This document shows positions 27,156-36,055 of a DNA stretch of 64,000 nt, piece by piece. Under the pieces are notes generated by a model that was not told where the DNA came from, ran no database searches, and saw only the letters and a program-made list of their open reading frames with translations. A program made the translations under genes and the position numbers. The DNA comes from an uncultured Mailhella sp. (lineage in GTDB: Bacteria; Desulfobacterota; Desulfovibrionia; Desulfovibrionales; Desulfovibrionaceae). Every line of letters begins with the position of its first letter. Within the stretch, counting starts at the first letter, position 1. Where the stretch lies: positions 62,001 through 126,000 of the forward strand of contig NZ_CALUWY010000002.1 in NCBI RefSeq assembly GCF_944324615.1, in the 5' to 3' direction.

Positions 27156-28186
27156 CAATATATCTCCTTCCATATCGTTATCTTATTAAATAATCTGTAT
27201 TTTATGCTTCCACTTCCTCTTATGACATAGACAGGAATGATTTTAAAAAACAGTATCTTTTTTACGGTATGGTGATAAGCGTTGCCTATGGCTTCGCTGG
27301 TGATGAACATGTACTTTGCCAGCATTCCTTCATAATACGGCGTCATTTTTGCAAAGAACCAGAACAGGGAAAAATTACGGCACTCTCCTCCCCTGTCGTT
27401 TCTCAGAAATTTCCACATCTTTGTCGGTGTGATGTGCTGAATCACCGCATGAAGCCACTCGTTTCTGACATATTCATCGGTAATGAACGGCGCATTCACA
27501 TGCTGAATACAGTTTATTCTGTCGGACATGCAGAATCTGAGATCCAGCCTTTTGTAACGATTGCCGTTGAAATACATGCAGAAAAGTTCTTCGATGATGA
27601 TGTTCAGGAAGTCCTTTTTTTCCATGGCCAGACGGAGAAGCCTGCTCCCTATGTCGTCTCTTCTCCATGCGTCGCAGTCCACCACCACAACGCCCGCATT
27701 GGCGAAGACATGCTGCTTCGAGACGTTCAGGTTTCTGACGCAGTTGTCAAAAATGGTCGCGTCGCAGCCGAGATCCGGCGCGGCGGCAATGGCGAAGCCT
27801 TCCAGATCCACGTCATAAAGCTCACGGATATCCCCCAGAGCCATCACGTCGCTGTCCAGGTATATGGCCTTGTGTATGTCCGGCCTGAGTCCGGGAAAAA
27901 GCAGGCGCGCGTAGCAGTCCAGAAACTTTCCGGCGCTTCCCCAGCCCTTCAGTCCCGCAAAACGGCTCAGATCCACGGGAACATAGGTGAGGGAAACGTT
28001 ATGGAAACGCTGTTTCAGCGTATCCAGCAGTCTTTTATGCACATCGCTCACGCCGCAATCGAGAATGAAAACATCCACAAAGGATGTCGTCTGGCAGCAG
28101 ATGCTGCATATCGACGTTGCCAGTATCTCGATGAGGTCATCCTGCCCCTCGTAAAACACAACGACATGTTCTTCTTCCTTCTGCAT
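27155..28186 (-). CDS. GT8-family glycosyltransferase
   Basis: A 343-residue GT-A enzyme resembling LPS galactosyl/glucosyltransferases of family GT8. ILDCGVS, KAIYLDSDVMAL (the DxD site) and FANAGVVVVDCDAW (conserved NxG) are present, with HVNAP and HITPTKMWK towards the C-terminus replacing the typical H-x-x-G-x-x-KPW. It likely adds hexoses during outer-core or glycan assembly. ATG 28186 lies one base after the SDR stop (TGACATG) without a strong ribosome site, so it depends on translational coupling. Confidence 0.85.
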   Translation of the reverse strand: MQKEEEHVVVFYEGQDDLIEILATSICSICCQTTSFVDVFILDCGVSDVHKRLLDTLKQRFHNVSLTYVPVDLSRFAGLKGWGSAGKFLDCYARLLFPGLRPDIHKAIYLDSDVMALGDIRELYDVDLEGFAIAAAPDLGCDATIFDNCVRNLNVSKQHVFANAGVVVVDCDAWRRDDIGSRLLRLAMEKKDFLNIIIEELFCMYFNGNRYKRLDLRFCMSDRINCIQHVNAPFITDEYVRNEWLHAVIQHITPTKMWKFLRNDRGGECRNFSLFWFFAKMTPYYEGMLAKYMFITSEAIGNAYHHTVKKILFFKIIPVYVIRGSGSIKYRLFNKITIWKEIY

Positions 28187-28187
28187 G

Positions 28188-29066
28188 TCAGATGAACCTC
28201 ATGGTTATGCTGTCCAGATGGAGCAGTCTTTTGGCAAGGCTGTTGTCGAGAATGGTTTCCGAGGCCCGTTTTTCCCGGAACACAGGGGAATCCTTCATGG
28301 CGACGGGAACAATCAGGCTTTCATCCATGCCCTGCGCCCTGATGATGCGCCGGGCGGTCTCGTACTTGGAAAGAGGTTCGTCCCCGGCAATATTCACCAC
28401 CCTGTACCTGCGCGCCGTGCCGCATTCCATCAGCCTTACGGTCAGCTCCGCCGCCGTGCCGAAATCCAGCATGGAACGCCTCTGGTCGCAGAACATCTCC
28501 ATGCGCTTCCCGCCTGCCACGGAATCCACGATTTCGTCATAAAAATGCTTCCGCCCGGCAACCAGACTCGGCCCCATGAGCACGGGGTAGCGGACCACGT
28601 TGTACCCTGCCGTGATGACCATGTTCTCGGCCAGCGCCTTCAGCTCGCCGTAACGGCTCACGGGACAAAGCGGCGCCGACTCGTCCACGGGCAGGCCGCC
28701 GGTTTCGCCGTACACCACCTCCGTGGAGGCGTAGTACAGGGCCTCCACGGAACCGAAGACGCCCAGAAAATCCGCCAGCGCCGTAATGTCCGTATTCCAT
28801 GCCTGAAGAGGAAAACTTCTGATCTCGTCGGGGTGATGCATGGCGGCAAGGTAAAGCACCTTTACCTTTTCCCTCCCTGCTCTGTCCTGCAGGGCAAGAA
28901 TATCTCCGTGCCTTGTCACGTCGCAGCTCATCCACGACAGACGCGTGTTCCTTTCCCCGTCGTGCACGCTTCTCGCCACGGCAAGGACATGATCATCCGT
29001 CTTTTCCAGAATGGCCCGTATCAGATAGCTTCCGAGAAATCCGCTTGCGCCCACAACCACATACAT
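28188..29066 (-). CDS. Extended SDR (NAD-dependent epimerase/dehydratase), CapF/RfbD-like
   Basis: A 292-residue sugar-nucleotide reductase or epimerase. The Rossmann motif VVGASGFLGSYL is at the N-terminus, YYASTEVVYGE includes the serine/threonine, and SRYGELKALAE carries the Y-x3-K dyad. It follows a cupin gene (nine bases) and gmd, so the likely substrate is the 4-keto-6-deoxy GDP-sugar from Gmd, giving a GDP-deoxyhexose such as GDP-rhamnose. In some bacteria CapF proteins fuse an SDR to a cupin; here they are two adjacent genes. ATG 29066 follows TAGGAGTC. Confidence 0.8.
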   Translation of the reverse strand: MYVVVGASGFLGSYLIRAILEKTDDHVLAVARSVHDGERNTRLSWMSCDVTRHGDILALQDRAGREKVKVLYLAAMHHPDEIRSFPLQAWNTDITALADFLGVFGSVEALYYASTEVVYGETGGLPVDESAPLCPVSRYGELKALAENMVITAGYNVVRYPVLMGPSLVAGRKHFYDEIVDSVAGGKRMEMFCDQRRSMLDFGTAAELTVRLMECGTARRYRVVNIAGDEPLSKYETARRIIRAQGMDESLIVPVAMKDSPVFREKRASETILDNSLAKRLLHLDSITMRFI

Positions 29067-29075
29067 GCCAGACTC

Positions 29076-29432
29076 CTAGAGGGAATACATGTCCTTGGTT
29101 CCGTCTTCGTTTTCCACGCCGGAATCATACAGGGCCACGGTCACGGTAGGCTCGGGGTAGAAGAAGGAATGGACGACGAAAGGCTCGATGACGAAGAAAT
29201 CGCCCTTTTCCGCCGTACATTCCCGCACCTCACCCTCGCGCTCCAGATGCATGTCCATGCGGCCTTCCACCACGAAAAAGGCCTCGCGGTTTTTCCTGTG
29301 GTAGTGCCCGCCGCGCCGGGTGCCCGCGCACGAGCCGCTCACATTGACCTGCTTCCAGCCTTCGCGGCAAAGCTGCACCAGAAAACCGCGCTCATCGGAA
29401 AAAGAAAAATCCGGCCGGAGGAACGTGATCAT
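29076..29432 (-). CDS. Small cupin, sugar-nucleotide isomerase/epimerase-like
   Basis: A 118-residue single cupin domain. The metal-site pattern is [15 protein letters not shown] (H-x-H, E) with HSFF further on, resembling the cupin half of CapF and 3,4-ketoisomerase (FdtA/WxcM) proteins. It probably isomerises or epimerises the Gmd product before reduction by the adjacent SDR. ATG 29432 overlaps the gmd stop by four bases (ATGA) and has GGAGGGGGG upstream; an ATG at 29438 is possible. Confidence 0.75.
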   Translation of the reverse strand: MITFLRPDFSFSDERGFLVQLCREGWKQVNVSGSCAGTRRGGHYHRKNREAFFVVEGRMDMHLEREGEVRECTAEKGDFFVIEPFVVHSFFYPEPTVTVALYDSGVENEDGTKDMYSL

Positions 29433-30469
29433 CGCCATCCCCCCTCCCGCGCCACCAGCGCCATGTCATGGCGCACCATGCGCCGGACCAGCTCTTCAAA
29501 AGAGGTTTTCGTGGGATTCCAGCCGAGCTTTGTCTTTGCCTTGGTGGGGTTGCCCCACAGGTTCACCACATCCGTCGGGCGGTAGAACTTGGGCGAGACT
29601 TCCACGAGTACGCGGCCGGTGGCCTTGTCGATGCCCTGTTCGGCCTCTCCTTCCCCCCGGAATTCCAGCTCCATGCCCGCTTCACGGAAGGCAAGGGTGC
29701 AGAACTCACGCACGGAATGCTGCTCGCCCGTGGCGATGACGAAATCCTCAGGTTCATCCTGCTGAAGGATGAGCCACATACATTCCACATAATCTCCGGC
29801 ATATCCCCAGTCGCGCAGGGCGGAGAGATTGCCGAGACAGAGCCTGTCCTGTTTTCCCTGGGCGATACGGGCGGCAGCCAGGGTGATCTTGCGGGTGACG
29901 AAGGTTTCGCCGCGCCTTTCGGATTCATGGTTGAACAGAATGCCGGAGCAGGCGAACATGCCGTAGGCTTCGCGGTATTCTTTGGTGATCCAGAAGCCGT
30001 ACTGCTTGGCCACGGCATAGGGGGAATAGGGATGGAAGGGCGTGGTCTCGCTCTGCGGGCACTCCTCCACCTTGCCGTAGAGTTCGGACGTGGAGGCCTG
30101 ATAGATGCGGCAGGTCTTTTCCATGCCGCAGAGACGCACGGCCTCAAGCACGCGCAGCACCCCCGTGCCCGCCACGTCGGCCGTGTATTCCGGCACCTCG
30201 AAGCTCACCTGCACATGGCTCTGTGCCGCGAGATTGTAGAGCTCGTCGGGCTTCACCAGCCCCACGATGCGCACAAGACTCAGCGAATCGGACAGATCGC
30301 CGTAGTGCAGGAAAAAGTGTTCCTTTTCTTCCAGGTGTGCAATGCGTTCGCGTTTCTCCGTGGCGGAACGGCGCACCATGCCGTGCACCTCATAACCCTT
30401 TTCCAGCAGAAATTCGGCGAGATAGGAACCGTCCTGCCCGGTGACGCCGGTAATCAACGCTTTTTTCAT
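29429..30469 (-). CDS. gmd: GDP-mannose 4,6-dehydratase
   Basis: A 346-residue cytosolic SDR that makes GDP-4-keto-6-deoxymannose. The NADP motif [34 protein letters not shown] and SPYAVAKQY (catalytic Y-x3-K), and [17 protein letters not shown] are all Gmd signatures. The length is normal. ATG 30469 follows CGGAGAAAG. It lies between manB and the cupin, and with manC and manB it forms the route from fructose/mannose phosphate to a GDP-deoxyhexose. Confidence 0.95.
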   Translation of the reverse strand: MKKALITGVTGQDGSYLAEFLLEKGYEVHGMVRRSATEKRERIAHLEEKEHFFLHYGDLSDSLSLVRIVGLVKPDELYNLAAQSHVQVSFEVPEYTADVAGTGVLRVLEAVRLCGMEKTCRIYQASTSELYGKVEECPQSETTPFHPYSPYAVAKQYGFWITKEYREAYGMFACSGILFNHESERRGETFVTRKITLAAARIAQGKQDRLCLGNLSALRDWGYAGDYVECMWLILQQDEPEDFVIATGEQHSVREFCTLAFREAGMELEFRGEGEAEQGIDKATGRVLVEVSPKFYRPTDVVNLWGNPTKAKTKLGWNPTKTSFEELVRRMVRHDMALVAREGGWR

Positions 30470-30481
30470 GAGCTTTCTCCG

Positions 30482-31831
30482 TTACTGGCGGATGATGGCC
30501 AGCAGTTCTTCCGTTTTTCTCTGCATGAGCTGCTCATCGCCGCGGCTTTCCACGTTGAGGCGCAGCACAGGTTCCGTCTGGGAGGAACGCAGGTTGAAGC
30601 GCCACCGGGGAAAGGCCACGGAAAGGCCGTCGATGCGGGAGACCTCCGCACCCGGAAGCGCCGCATATCTTTCTTCCACACGTCTGATGATTTCCCCGGC
30701 GTCTTCCACGCGGGCATTGATTTCTCCGCTGCAGGGAAAGGCCTTCATGCGTTCGTTCACGCACTGTTCCAGCGTCATTCCCGTATCGCTGAGGAACTGA
30801 GCGACCAGAAGCCAGGCAATCATGCCGGAATCGCAGTAGGCAAAGCGCCGGAAGTAGTGATGGGCGCTCATTTCCCCGCCGTACAGGGCGTTGTCCGCAC
30901 GCATTCTTTCCTTGATGAAGGCATGCCCGGTTCTGGACTCCACGGCCACTCCCCCGGCCTCGGCCACCAGTTCCTGCGTGTTCCACACAAGACGCGGGTC
31001 ATGGATGATTCTCTCTCCCGGGTGCATGCGCAGAAGGGCCCCGGCAATCATGCCCACAAGATAGTAGCCTTCGATGAAACGGCCCGAGGCGTCGTAGAAA
31101 AAGCAGCGGTCGAAGTCGCCGTCCCATGCCACGCCGAAATCCGCCCCGTATTCCCGCACCGCCCGGGACGCGGCGGAACGGTTCTCCGGCAGAAGAGGAT
31201 TCGGCACGCCGTAAGGAAAGGTTCCGTCCGGTTCTTCACGGATCAGCGTGATATGAAAGGGCAGATGCTCCGCCAGAGCCCTGACCACAGGCCCGGCGCA
31301 GCCGTTGCCCGGGTCGGCCACGATGCGGAACGGGCGCAGCCGCTCCGGCCGGACATAGCTTAAAAGATGCGCCACATAGTCATTGCGGAAACTTCGTTCG
31401 GCAAAGCTCCCCCGCAAGGTCGAAGGCACGTTCTGCTCCTCCGCCACGCGCCCGCGCACGGCAGGAAGCCCGGAATCCCCGCTCACGGGCACGGCCCCGC
31501 CGAGTACCAGCTTGAAACCGTTCTCATCCGCCGGGTTATGGCTGCCCGTGACCATGACGCCGCCATCGAAGCCTTCGGCAAAGGAGGCAAAGTAGATTTC
31601 CTCCGTGCCGCACAGCCCCGTGCCCGTCACATCCGCACCTGCGGCGCGCAGACCTTCGGCAAGGGCGCCGTACAGCGCCGGGCCGGAAAGCCGTGCGTCG
31701 TGCCCGATGACCACGTTGCCGAGACGAAACTCCCGCGCAAAGGCATAGCCGATGCGCCGCGCCAGATCCTCATTCAGCTCATCCGGGTAACGACCCCGGA
31801 TATCGTAGGCCTTGAAGCAGGAAAGGTTCAT
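30482..31831 (-). CDS. manB: Phosphomannomutase
   Basis: A 449-residue alpha-D-phosphohexomutase. The phosphoserine loop TGSHNPADENG is near residue 95, the metal loop DGDFDRC at about 240, the sugar loop GGEMSAHHYF at about 325 (the GE.S.H pattern of the PMM/PGM enzymes), and the phosphate-binding RSSQTEPVLR at the C-terminus. It interconverts mannose 6-phosphate and mannose 1-phosphate for ManC. ATG 31831 follows GGAGGC and overlaps the manC stop (ATGA). Confidence 0.93.
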   Translation of the reverse strand: MNLSCFKAYDIRGRYPDELNEDLARRIGYAFAREFRLGNVVIGHDARLSGPALYGALAEGLRAAGADVTGTGLCGTEEIYFASFAEGFDGGVMVTGSHNPADENGFKLVLGGAVPVSGDSGLPAVRGRVAEEQNVPSTLRGSFAERSFRNDYVAHLLSYVRPERLRPFRIVADPGNGCAGPVVRALAEHLPFHITLIREEPDGTFPYGVPNPLLPENRSAASRAVREYGADFGVAWDGDFDRCFFYDASGRFIEGYYLVGMIAGALLRMHPGERIIHDPRLVWNTQELVAEAGGVAVESRTGHAFIKERMRADNALYGGEMSAHHYFRRFAYCDSGMIAWLLVAQFLSDTGMTLEQCVNERMKAFPCSGEINARVEDAGEIIRRVEERYAALPGAEVSRIDGLSVAFPRWRFNLRSSQTEPVLRLNVESRGDEQLMQRKTEELLAIIRQ

Positions 31832-33255
31832 GGCCGTGCCTCCGTTCCGGCGCGGCCGTAATCGTCCTGAAGCCGGACGATGTCGTCTTCCCCCAGGTAC
31901 GCGCCGGACTGCACCTCGATGAAGACCAGCGGAATGGTGCCGGGATTCCTGATCCTGTGCCGTGCGCCCAGAGGAATGTAGAGAGACTCGTTTTCCGTAA
32001 GCAGGTGAACGCTCTCCCCAATGGTGGCCTCGGCCGTGCCGCTCACCACGATCCAGTGTTCCGCCCGGTGATAGTGCAGCTGAAGGGAATTCTCCTCCCC
32101 CGGGTTCACCACGATGCGCTTGACCTGGAACCTTTCGGAAAGCACCAGCGTTTCATAACTGCCCCAGGGGCGGTATACCTTGAGATGGATGTCCGATTCC
32201 GGGCGCTTTTCCAGCTTCAGCTTTTCCACCACCTGCCGCACGTCCTGCGACCGGCGCCGGTCGGTCACCAGAATGGCGTCCCGCGTTTCCACCACGGCAA
32301 GGTCGTGCACATCCAGTGCGGCAATGAGGCGGCCGGAACTGCGCAGGTAGCAGTTGCGGGCGTTTTCCGTGATCACGTCGCCTTCGCAGGCGTTGCCGAA
32401 CTGATCTTTCTTCGTAATTTCATAAAAAGCCTGCCAGGAGCCGAGATCGCTCCAGCCGCAGTCCACCGGAACCACGGCCGCCTTTGCGGTATGCTCCATC
32501 ACGGCATAGTCGATGGAGCGGGCCGGAGAGAGGCAGAACGACGATCCGGGACGGAGGAAGGAAAGGTCCTTCTTCCTCTCCTCCCACGCGGCGCGGGCAG
32601 CACGCCAGATATCCGGGGCAAAACGCTTCAGCTCATCCAGATACACGGAGGCCTTGAAAAAGAAGATGCCCGAATTCCAGTAGCAGTTTCCCTCGTCGAT
32701 GAGCGCCTGCGCCCTGTCGCGTTCCGGCTTTTCCAGAAATCCCGCCACATGGAAGACGCCCTCTTCAGACATGGACTCCCCTCTGCGGATGTAGCCGTAG
32801 CCGGTTTCCGGCGACAGGGGCCGGATGCCGAAGGTGACGAGAAAGCCCTTTTCCGCCGCCTGCCGCGCCTTGTCCACCGCACGACAGAACGCCTCGGGAT
32901 TCTCGAACCTGTGATCCGAGGGCAGCACCAGCAGCAGGCTCTCGCCCTCTTCCAGCGCGGCAAAGGCGGCCAGCGCTATGGCAGGGGCCGTGTTCCGACT
33001 CTGCGGCTCAAGAATGACCGTTCCTTCCATGCCTTCTTCCGTCAATGCGGAGCTGACAAAAAAACGGCACGCGTCGTTGCTCACAATGATGGGACTGCCG
33101 GTTCCTTCCAGGCATTCCGTACGCCGGAGCGTTTCGGCGAAAAGCGTATCGCCGTTGCCGAGCAGCATGAACTGCTTGGGGTACCTGGCGCGCGAAGCGG
33201 GCCACAACCGCGTTCCTGAGCCGCCGCAAAGTATGACAGGCTGAATCTTGAACAT
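31828..33255 (-). CDS. manC: Mannose-1-phosphate guanylyltransferase / mannose-6-phosphate isomerase
   Basis: A bifunctional enzyme of 475 residues. The N-terminal nucleotidyltransferase has CGGSGTRLWPASRARYPKQF, the guanylyltransferase signature. The C-terminal type II cupin PMI domain includes QLHYHRAEHWIVVSGTA and GARHRIRNPG. It makes GDP-mannose from mannose 1-phosphate and can supply mannose 6-phosphate. The ATG at 33255 (MFKIQPVILCGG) gives the normal length and starts the domain directly; an upstream in-frame extension of 77 codons is low-complexity and rejected. It heads the ten-gene cluster. Confidence 0.93.
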   Translation of the reverse strand: MFKIQPVILCGGSGTRLWPASRARYPKQFMLLGNGDTLFAETLRRTECLEGTGSPIIVSNDACRFFVSSALTEEGMEGTVILEPQSRNTAPAIALAAFAALEEGESLLLVLPSDHRFENPEAFCRAVDKARQAAEKGFLVTFGIRPLSPETGYGYIRRGESMSEEGVFHVAGFLEKPERDRAQALIDEGNCYWNSGIFFFKASVYLDELKRFAPDIWRAARAAWEERKKDLSFLRPGSSFCLSPARSIDYAVMEHTAKAAVVPVDCGWSDLGSWQAFYEITKKDQFGNACEGDVITENARNCYLRSSGRLIAALDVHDLAVVETRDAILVTDRRRSQDVRQVVEKLKLEKRPESDIHLKVYRPWGSYETLVLSERFQVKRIVVNPGEENSLQLHYHRAEHWIVVSGTAEATIGESVHLLTENESLYIPLGARHRIRNPGTIPLVFIEVQSGAYLGEDDIVRLQDDYGRAGTEARP

Positions 33256-33930
33256 AGGAACTTCACCATCAAAGAACCGCAGGGTTCCCGGTTGAATCAT
33301 CATGAAACGCTCACGGCCGGATGAGAAACAGCAAAAACAAGGGAAAGGAGGCCGCAGACACCGCATTTCCGAAAAACAGCCCGGACTCTTCCCGTCAGCA
33401 TGCATGAAGCCCCGACTCTCCGGGAAAGCCCGCTTCCATGGCCTCTTTCCTGCTGCACGCGCCCGCCTTTTCAAAGCAGGGAACACGCATCAGACCGCGC
33501 CATATTCGACGTTATTTTCGTTGCATGAAGAGATAGCAGAAGCAATTTTACCGCTCAATGATAATATAGATGATAATCATGATATCATCATGAATCATAC
33601 ACCGGTGAACAATAACACTTCATCACCTTGCAAAATGATATCATGACATTGATGATATTCCATGAAAAAGACATTTACTATCATTTTATAAAACTTTTCT
33701 TCCTTTTAAGAAACAAAGCTCCCGGACAGGGTGCCTCTTCCATGATGAGAGGAACGACGCCGGGAAGACACGACGCATCTTCCGCTCCGCCATGCCTTCG
33801 GATGGAGCTCTCTCAGGCGTCACGCACATGCAGCAGCCATGGAGGGCGCCCTCTGCCGGCTTTTCCCCGCATGCGCTTTCTGCTATGCTGGCAACCGCAG
33901 GTTCCGCCTGCTCTTTATGGAGGTTTTTCT
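33256..33930. promoter_or_regulatory. 675-base divergent control region with two copies of a palindrome
   Basis: The spacer between manC (-) and panE (+) includes an AT-rich core at about 33530-33680. ATGATATCAT, a perfect palindrome, occurs at 33579-33588 and 33635-33644, 56 bases apart (about five helix turns). This is the kind of spacing used for paired regulator sites. I see no gene here, and the outer parts are G+C-rich spacer. Confidence 0.45.
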
Positions 33931-34857
33931 ATGAAAATCGCGGTACTCGGCGCCGGCGCCATGGGCTGCCTGTACGGCTGCTATCTTTCCCGGAAGCACG
34001 ACGTCATTCTCATCGATTCCTACGCGCCTCAGGTGGAGGCCATCAATGACAAAGGCGTCACCATCACGGAAACGGACGGAACGGAACATCATTATGCCAT
34101 GAAGGCCGCCCTTTCCGGCAGCCGGACCGAACCCGTCGATCTTCTGGTGGTGTTCGTCAAATCCACCGCCACCTATGCCGCCATTGAGACGAATCAGGGC
34201 CTCATCGGGCCCGACACGCTGGTCATGACGCTCCAGAACGGCGCAGGCAACGACCGCGACATCGCCCACTTCGTGCCCAGGGAAAACATCGTGATCGGCA
34301 CGAGCAAGCACAACAGCGTGGGAACGGGCCCCGGCGCCTGCCGCCATACCGGCAGCGGGGAAACCACCCTGGGCACCATGGTCAAGGACAGCGACAAGGA
34401 CAAGAAGGTCGCGGAGATTCTTGAAGAATGCGGGCTTGAGGTCGTGGTGAGCGACGATATCCAGCGCATCATCTGGAGCAAGCTCTTTGTGAACATGTCC
34501 ATCAACACGCTCTCCGCCCTGCTGGAATGCCGCATAGGGTACATGATCGAGAACAAGTACGCCTGGGACTTTGCAAAGCGCATCATTTATGAAGGCGTCA
34601 TGGTGGCGGAGGCCGACGGCACCTATTTCGACCGCCGCGAAGCCCTGGAAAGCGTCCGCAAGGTGTGCGAAGCCGTGCCCAACGGCTATGCCAGCATGTA
34701 TCAGGACCGCAAAAACCGCCGCAAAACCGAAATCGACAAGATCAACGGTGCGGTGGTGGAACAGGCCAAGCTCTACGGCGTGCCCACGCCCTACAATTCT
34801 CTGGTGGTGGACCTCATCCACGCCGTGGAAGGCACCTACGACGACAAGCCGGAATAA
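33931..34857 (+). CDS. panE: PanE/ApbA-family 2-dehydropantoate 2-reductase
   Basis: A 308-residue NADPH-dependent reductase. The N-terminal Rossmann domain has AVLGAGAMGCLYG (residues 4-16). The C-terminal helical domain has the catalytic lysine in IWSKLFVNMSINTLSALL, the invariant family block. The reaction by family is ketopantoate to pantoate in coenzyme A synthesis, but PanE-like enzymes also reduce other 2-oxo acids, and no pan genes are nearby. ATG 33931 follows TGGAGG (33918-33923); an upstream in-frame extension of 101 codons is AT-rich and not coding. Confidence 0.8.
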   Translation: MKIAVLGAGAMGCLYGCYLSRKHDVILIDSYAPQVEAINDKGVTITETDGTEHHYAMKAALSGSRTEPVDLLVVFVKSTATYAAIETNQGLIGPDTLVMTLQNGAGNDRDIAHFVPRENIVIGTSKHNSVGTGPGACRHTGSGETTLGTMVKDSDKDKKVAEILEECGLEVVVSDDIQRIIWSKLFVNMSINTLSALLECRIGYMIENKYAWDFAKRIIYEGVMVAEADGTYFDRREALESVRKVCEAVPNGYASMYQDRKNRRKTEIDKINGAVVEQAKLYGVPTPYNSLVVDLIHAVEGTYDDKPE

Positions 34858-34882
34858 ACCGGCCTCCGCGCGGAACATGCGC

Positions 34883-34923
34883 AAGGCTCCCCTGCCGCGC
34901 CTTGCGGCGCATGGGAGCCTTTC
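34883..34923 (+). terminator. Intrinsic terminator after panE
   Basis: Nine-base arms (AAGGCTCCC at 34883-34891, GGGAGCCTT at 34913-34921) plus a nested GCCGC/GCGGC stem, with T's following (TTTCCTC). It closes panE 26 bases after the stop. Confidence 0.75.
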
Positions 34924-35047
34924 CTCATAAAAAAGAGCCTTCCCGTCTCTTTCTGGCGCATCCTGCACGTTTTCCCCAACATGAGCACCCGCCCGGAGAG
35001 CCTCCTTCTGCAGAACACACAGAGAAAAAACAGCCCGAAGCATACCA

Positions 35048-35086
35048 GAAGGCCTCATGCTCCCTATCGGGGAACATGAGGCCTTC
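35048..35086. other. Strong stem-loop in the 34858-35242 spacer
   Basis: Twelve-base perfect arms (35048-35059 and 35075-35086) enclose an inner TCCC/GGGA stem. No T-run follows on either strand. The rest of the 385-base spacer has no gene; the sequence becomes sharply AT-rich from about 35218. Confidence 0.45.
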
Positions 35087-35242
35087 AGACATCACCTTAA
35101 GGTAACCTCTTTCCAGAAAATACGGCATCAGCCGACAAAACATGTATGTCTATTGCCGGCCATAGCCTCCCCTGCTTCAAAGGGCGGCTTTTCCAGCAGG
35201 CATATTTTTGTCTCGTGGTAATGTAAGCATTGAAATAATATA

Positions 35243-35617
35243 TTATCCCATCATTAACTTATAAAATACAATCCAAGGAGCAACGCATCCGATAACTATT
35301 CCTACAGATTGAGGCCCTATTTTCCAAAAAATTTTCATTTTAACTAATTTAATAAAATCCTTTGCAATTAAATGAGAAGGCATAACCCATTGACGCAATA
35401 CGTCACCAACTATGAATCCGACATATCCGAGAATAAAAGAAATAACTATGGGAGCTGATTCTTTCCAAAGGGGAATATTTAAAGCGGTGTATGAAGTATA
35501 TAATCTTGTCAAAAAAAATATAATACCTACAAAAACTGCGGATAATATTGCTACTCCATAGCGAATAAATCTGACTTCGATGACATTTTTCTGTCTTTGC
35601 GGGGTAATCTGTGACAT
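35243..35617 (-). CDS. Small hypothetical integral membrane protein
   Basis: A 124-residue protein with three predicted membrane segments: about residues 18-45 (YGVAILSAVFVGIIFFL), 53-72 (IVISFILGYVGFIVGDVL) and 98-120 (VGIVIGCVAPWIVFY). I chose the ATG at 35617, preceded by AGGTGAG; upstream codons lack that support. I do not recognise a family. It is AT-rich, unlike its neighbours, and is transcribed away from the broken XRE gene, so both may belong to the same acquired patch. Confidence 0.6.
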   Translation of the reverse strand: MSQITPQRQKNVIEVRFIRYGVAILSAVFVGIIFFLTRLYTSYTALNIPLWKESAPIVISFILGYVGFIVGDVLRQWVMPSHLIAKDFIKLVKMKIFWKIGPQSVGIVIGCVAPWIVFYKLMMG

Positions 35618-35736
35618 AATATTCTCACCTTGTAAAAAATTAGTATTTTTAGCACGTTGAATTAAAAACACAAGCCAGACAGGGACGCATCAGAAAGCGT
35701 CTCCGGCTCTTATGAAATGATCTGACCACCAAGGGT

Positions 35737-35754
35737 GGGTAATAACTGTTACCC
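35737..35754. promoter_or_regulatory. Inverted repeat directly before the XRE start
   Basis: GGGTAATAACTGTTACCC has perfect six-base arms (35737-35742 and 35749-35754) and abuts the XRE ATG at 35755. Its position between the divergent membrane gene and XRE gene suggests an autoregulatory operator. Confidence 0.45.
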
Positions 35755-36055
35755 ATGATGACAACCATGACCATTTGTCAAGAAAAAATACTGCATCCTG
35801 ACAACATGAGAGACGAAATGAAAATTTATCAAAACATTTCGGAAGGTTTAGAAAAAGGGTTCTGACCTGAACCTTTCCAGACACCAACTTTCCACATCAA
35901 CCGGAATTTCGCCTGGTGATATTCGTGAAGTTCTTCGTGGAGACCGAAAAACATCTGTGTTTATTCTTCTCGCATTGTGTGACGCCATGGAGATAGCGTT
36001 ATCTGCATTATGCTCTTTTCTTGAAAAAAATAAAAAACTCTCATCATATATCTAA
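35755..36055 (+). pseudogene. XRE-type HTH regulator split by a one-base frameshift
   Basis: The first frame reads MMTTMTICQEKILHPDNM (start 35755) and continues to SEGLEKGF before a TGA at 35863-35865. The +1 frame continues from the A-tract with RHQLSTSTGISPGDIREV then LRGDRKTSV and ALCDAMEIALSALC, ending at TAA 36053-36055. Together this is a normal single-domain XRE repressor of about 99 residues: recognition helix in STGISPGDIRE, then the LCDAMEIALS helix. The frames meet exactly at a run of five A's (35852-35856). One A fewer restores the gene, so it is a recent mutation, a phase-variable tract or a sequencing error. Confidence 0.7.
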
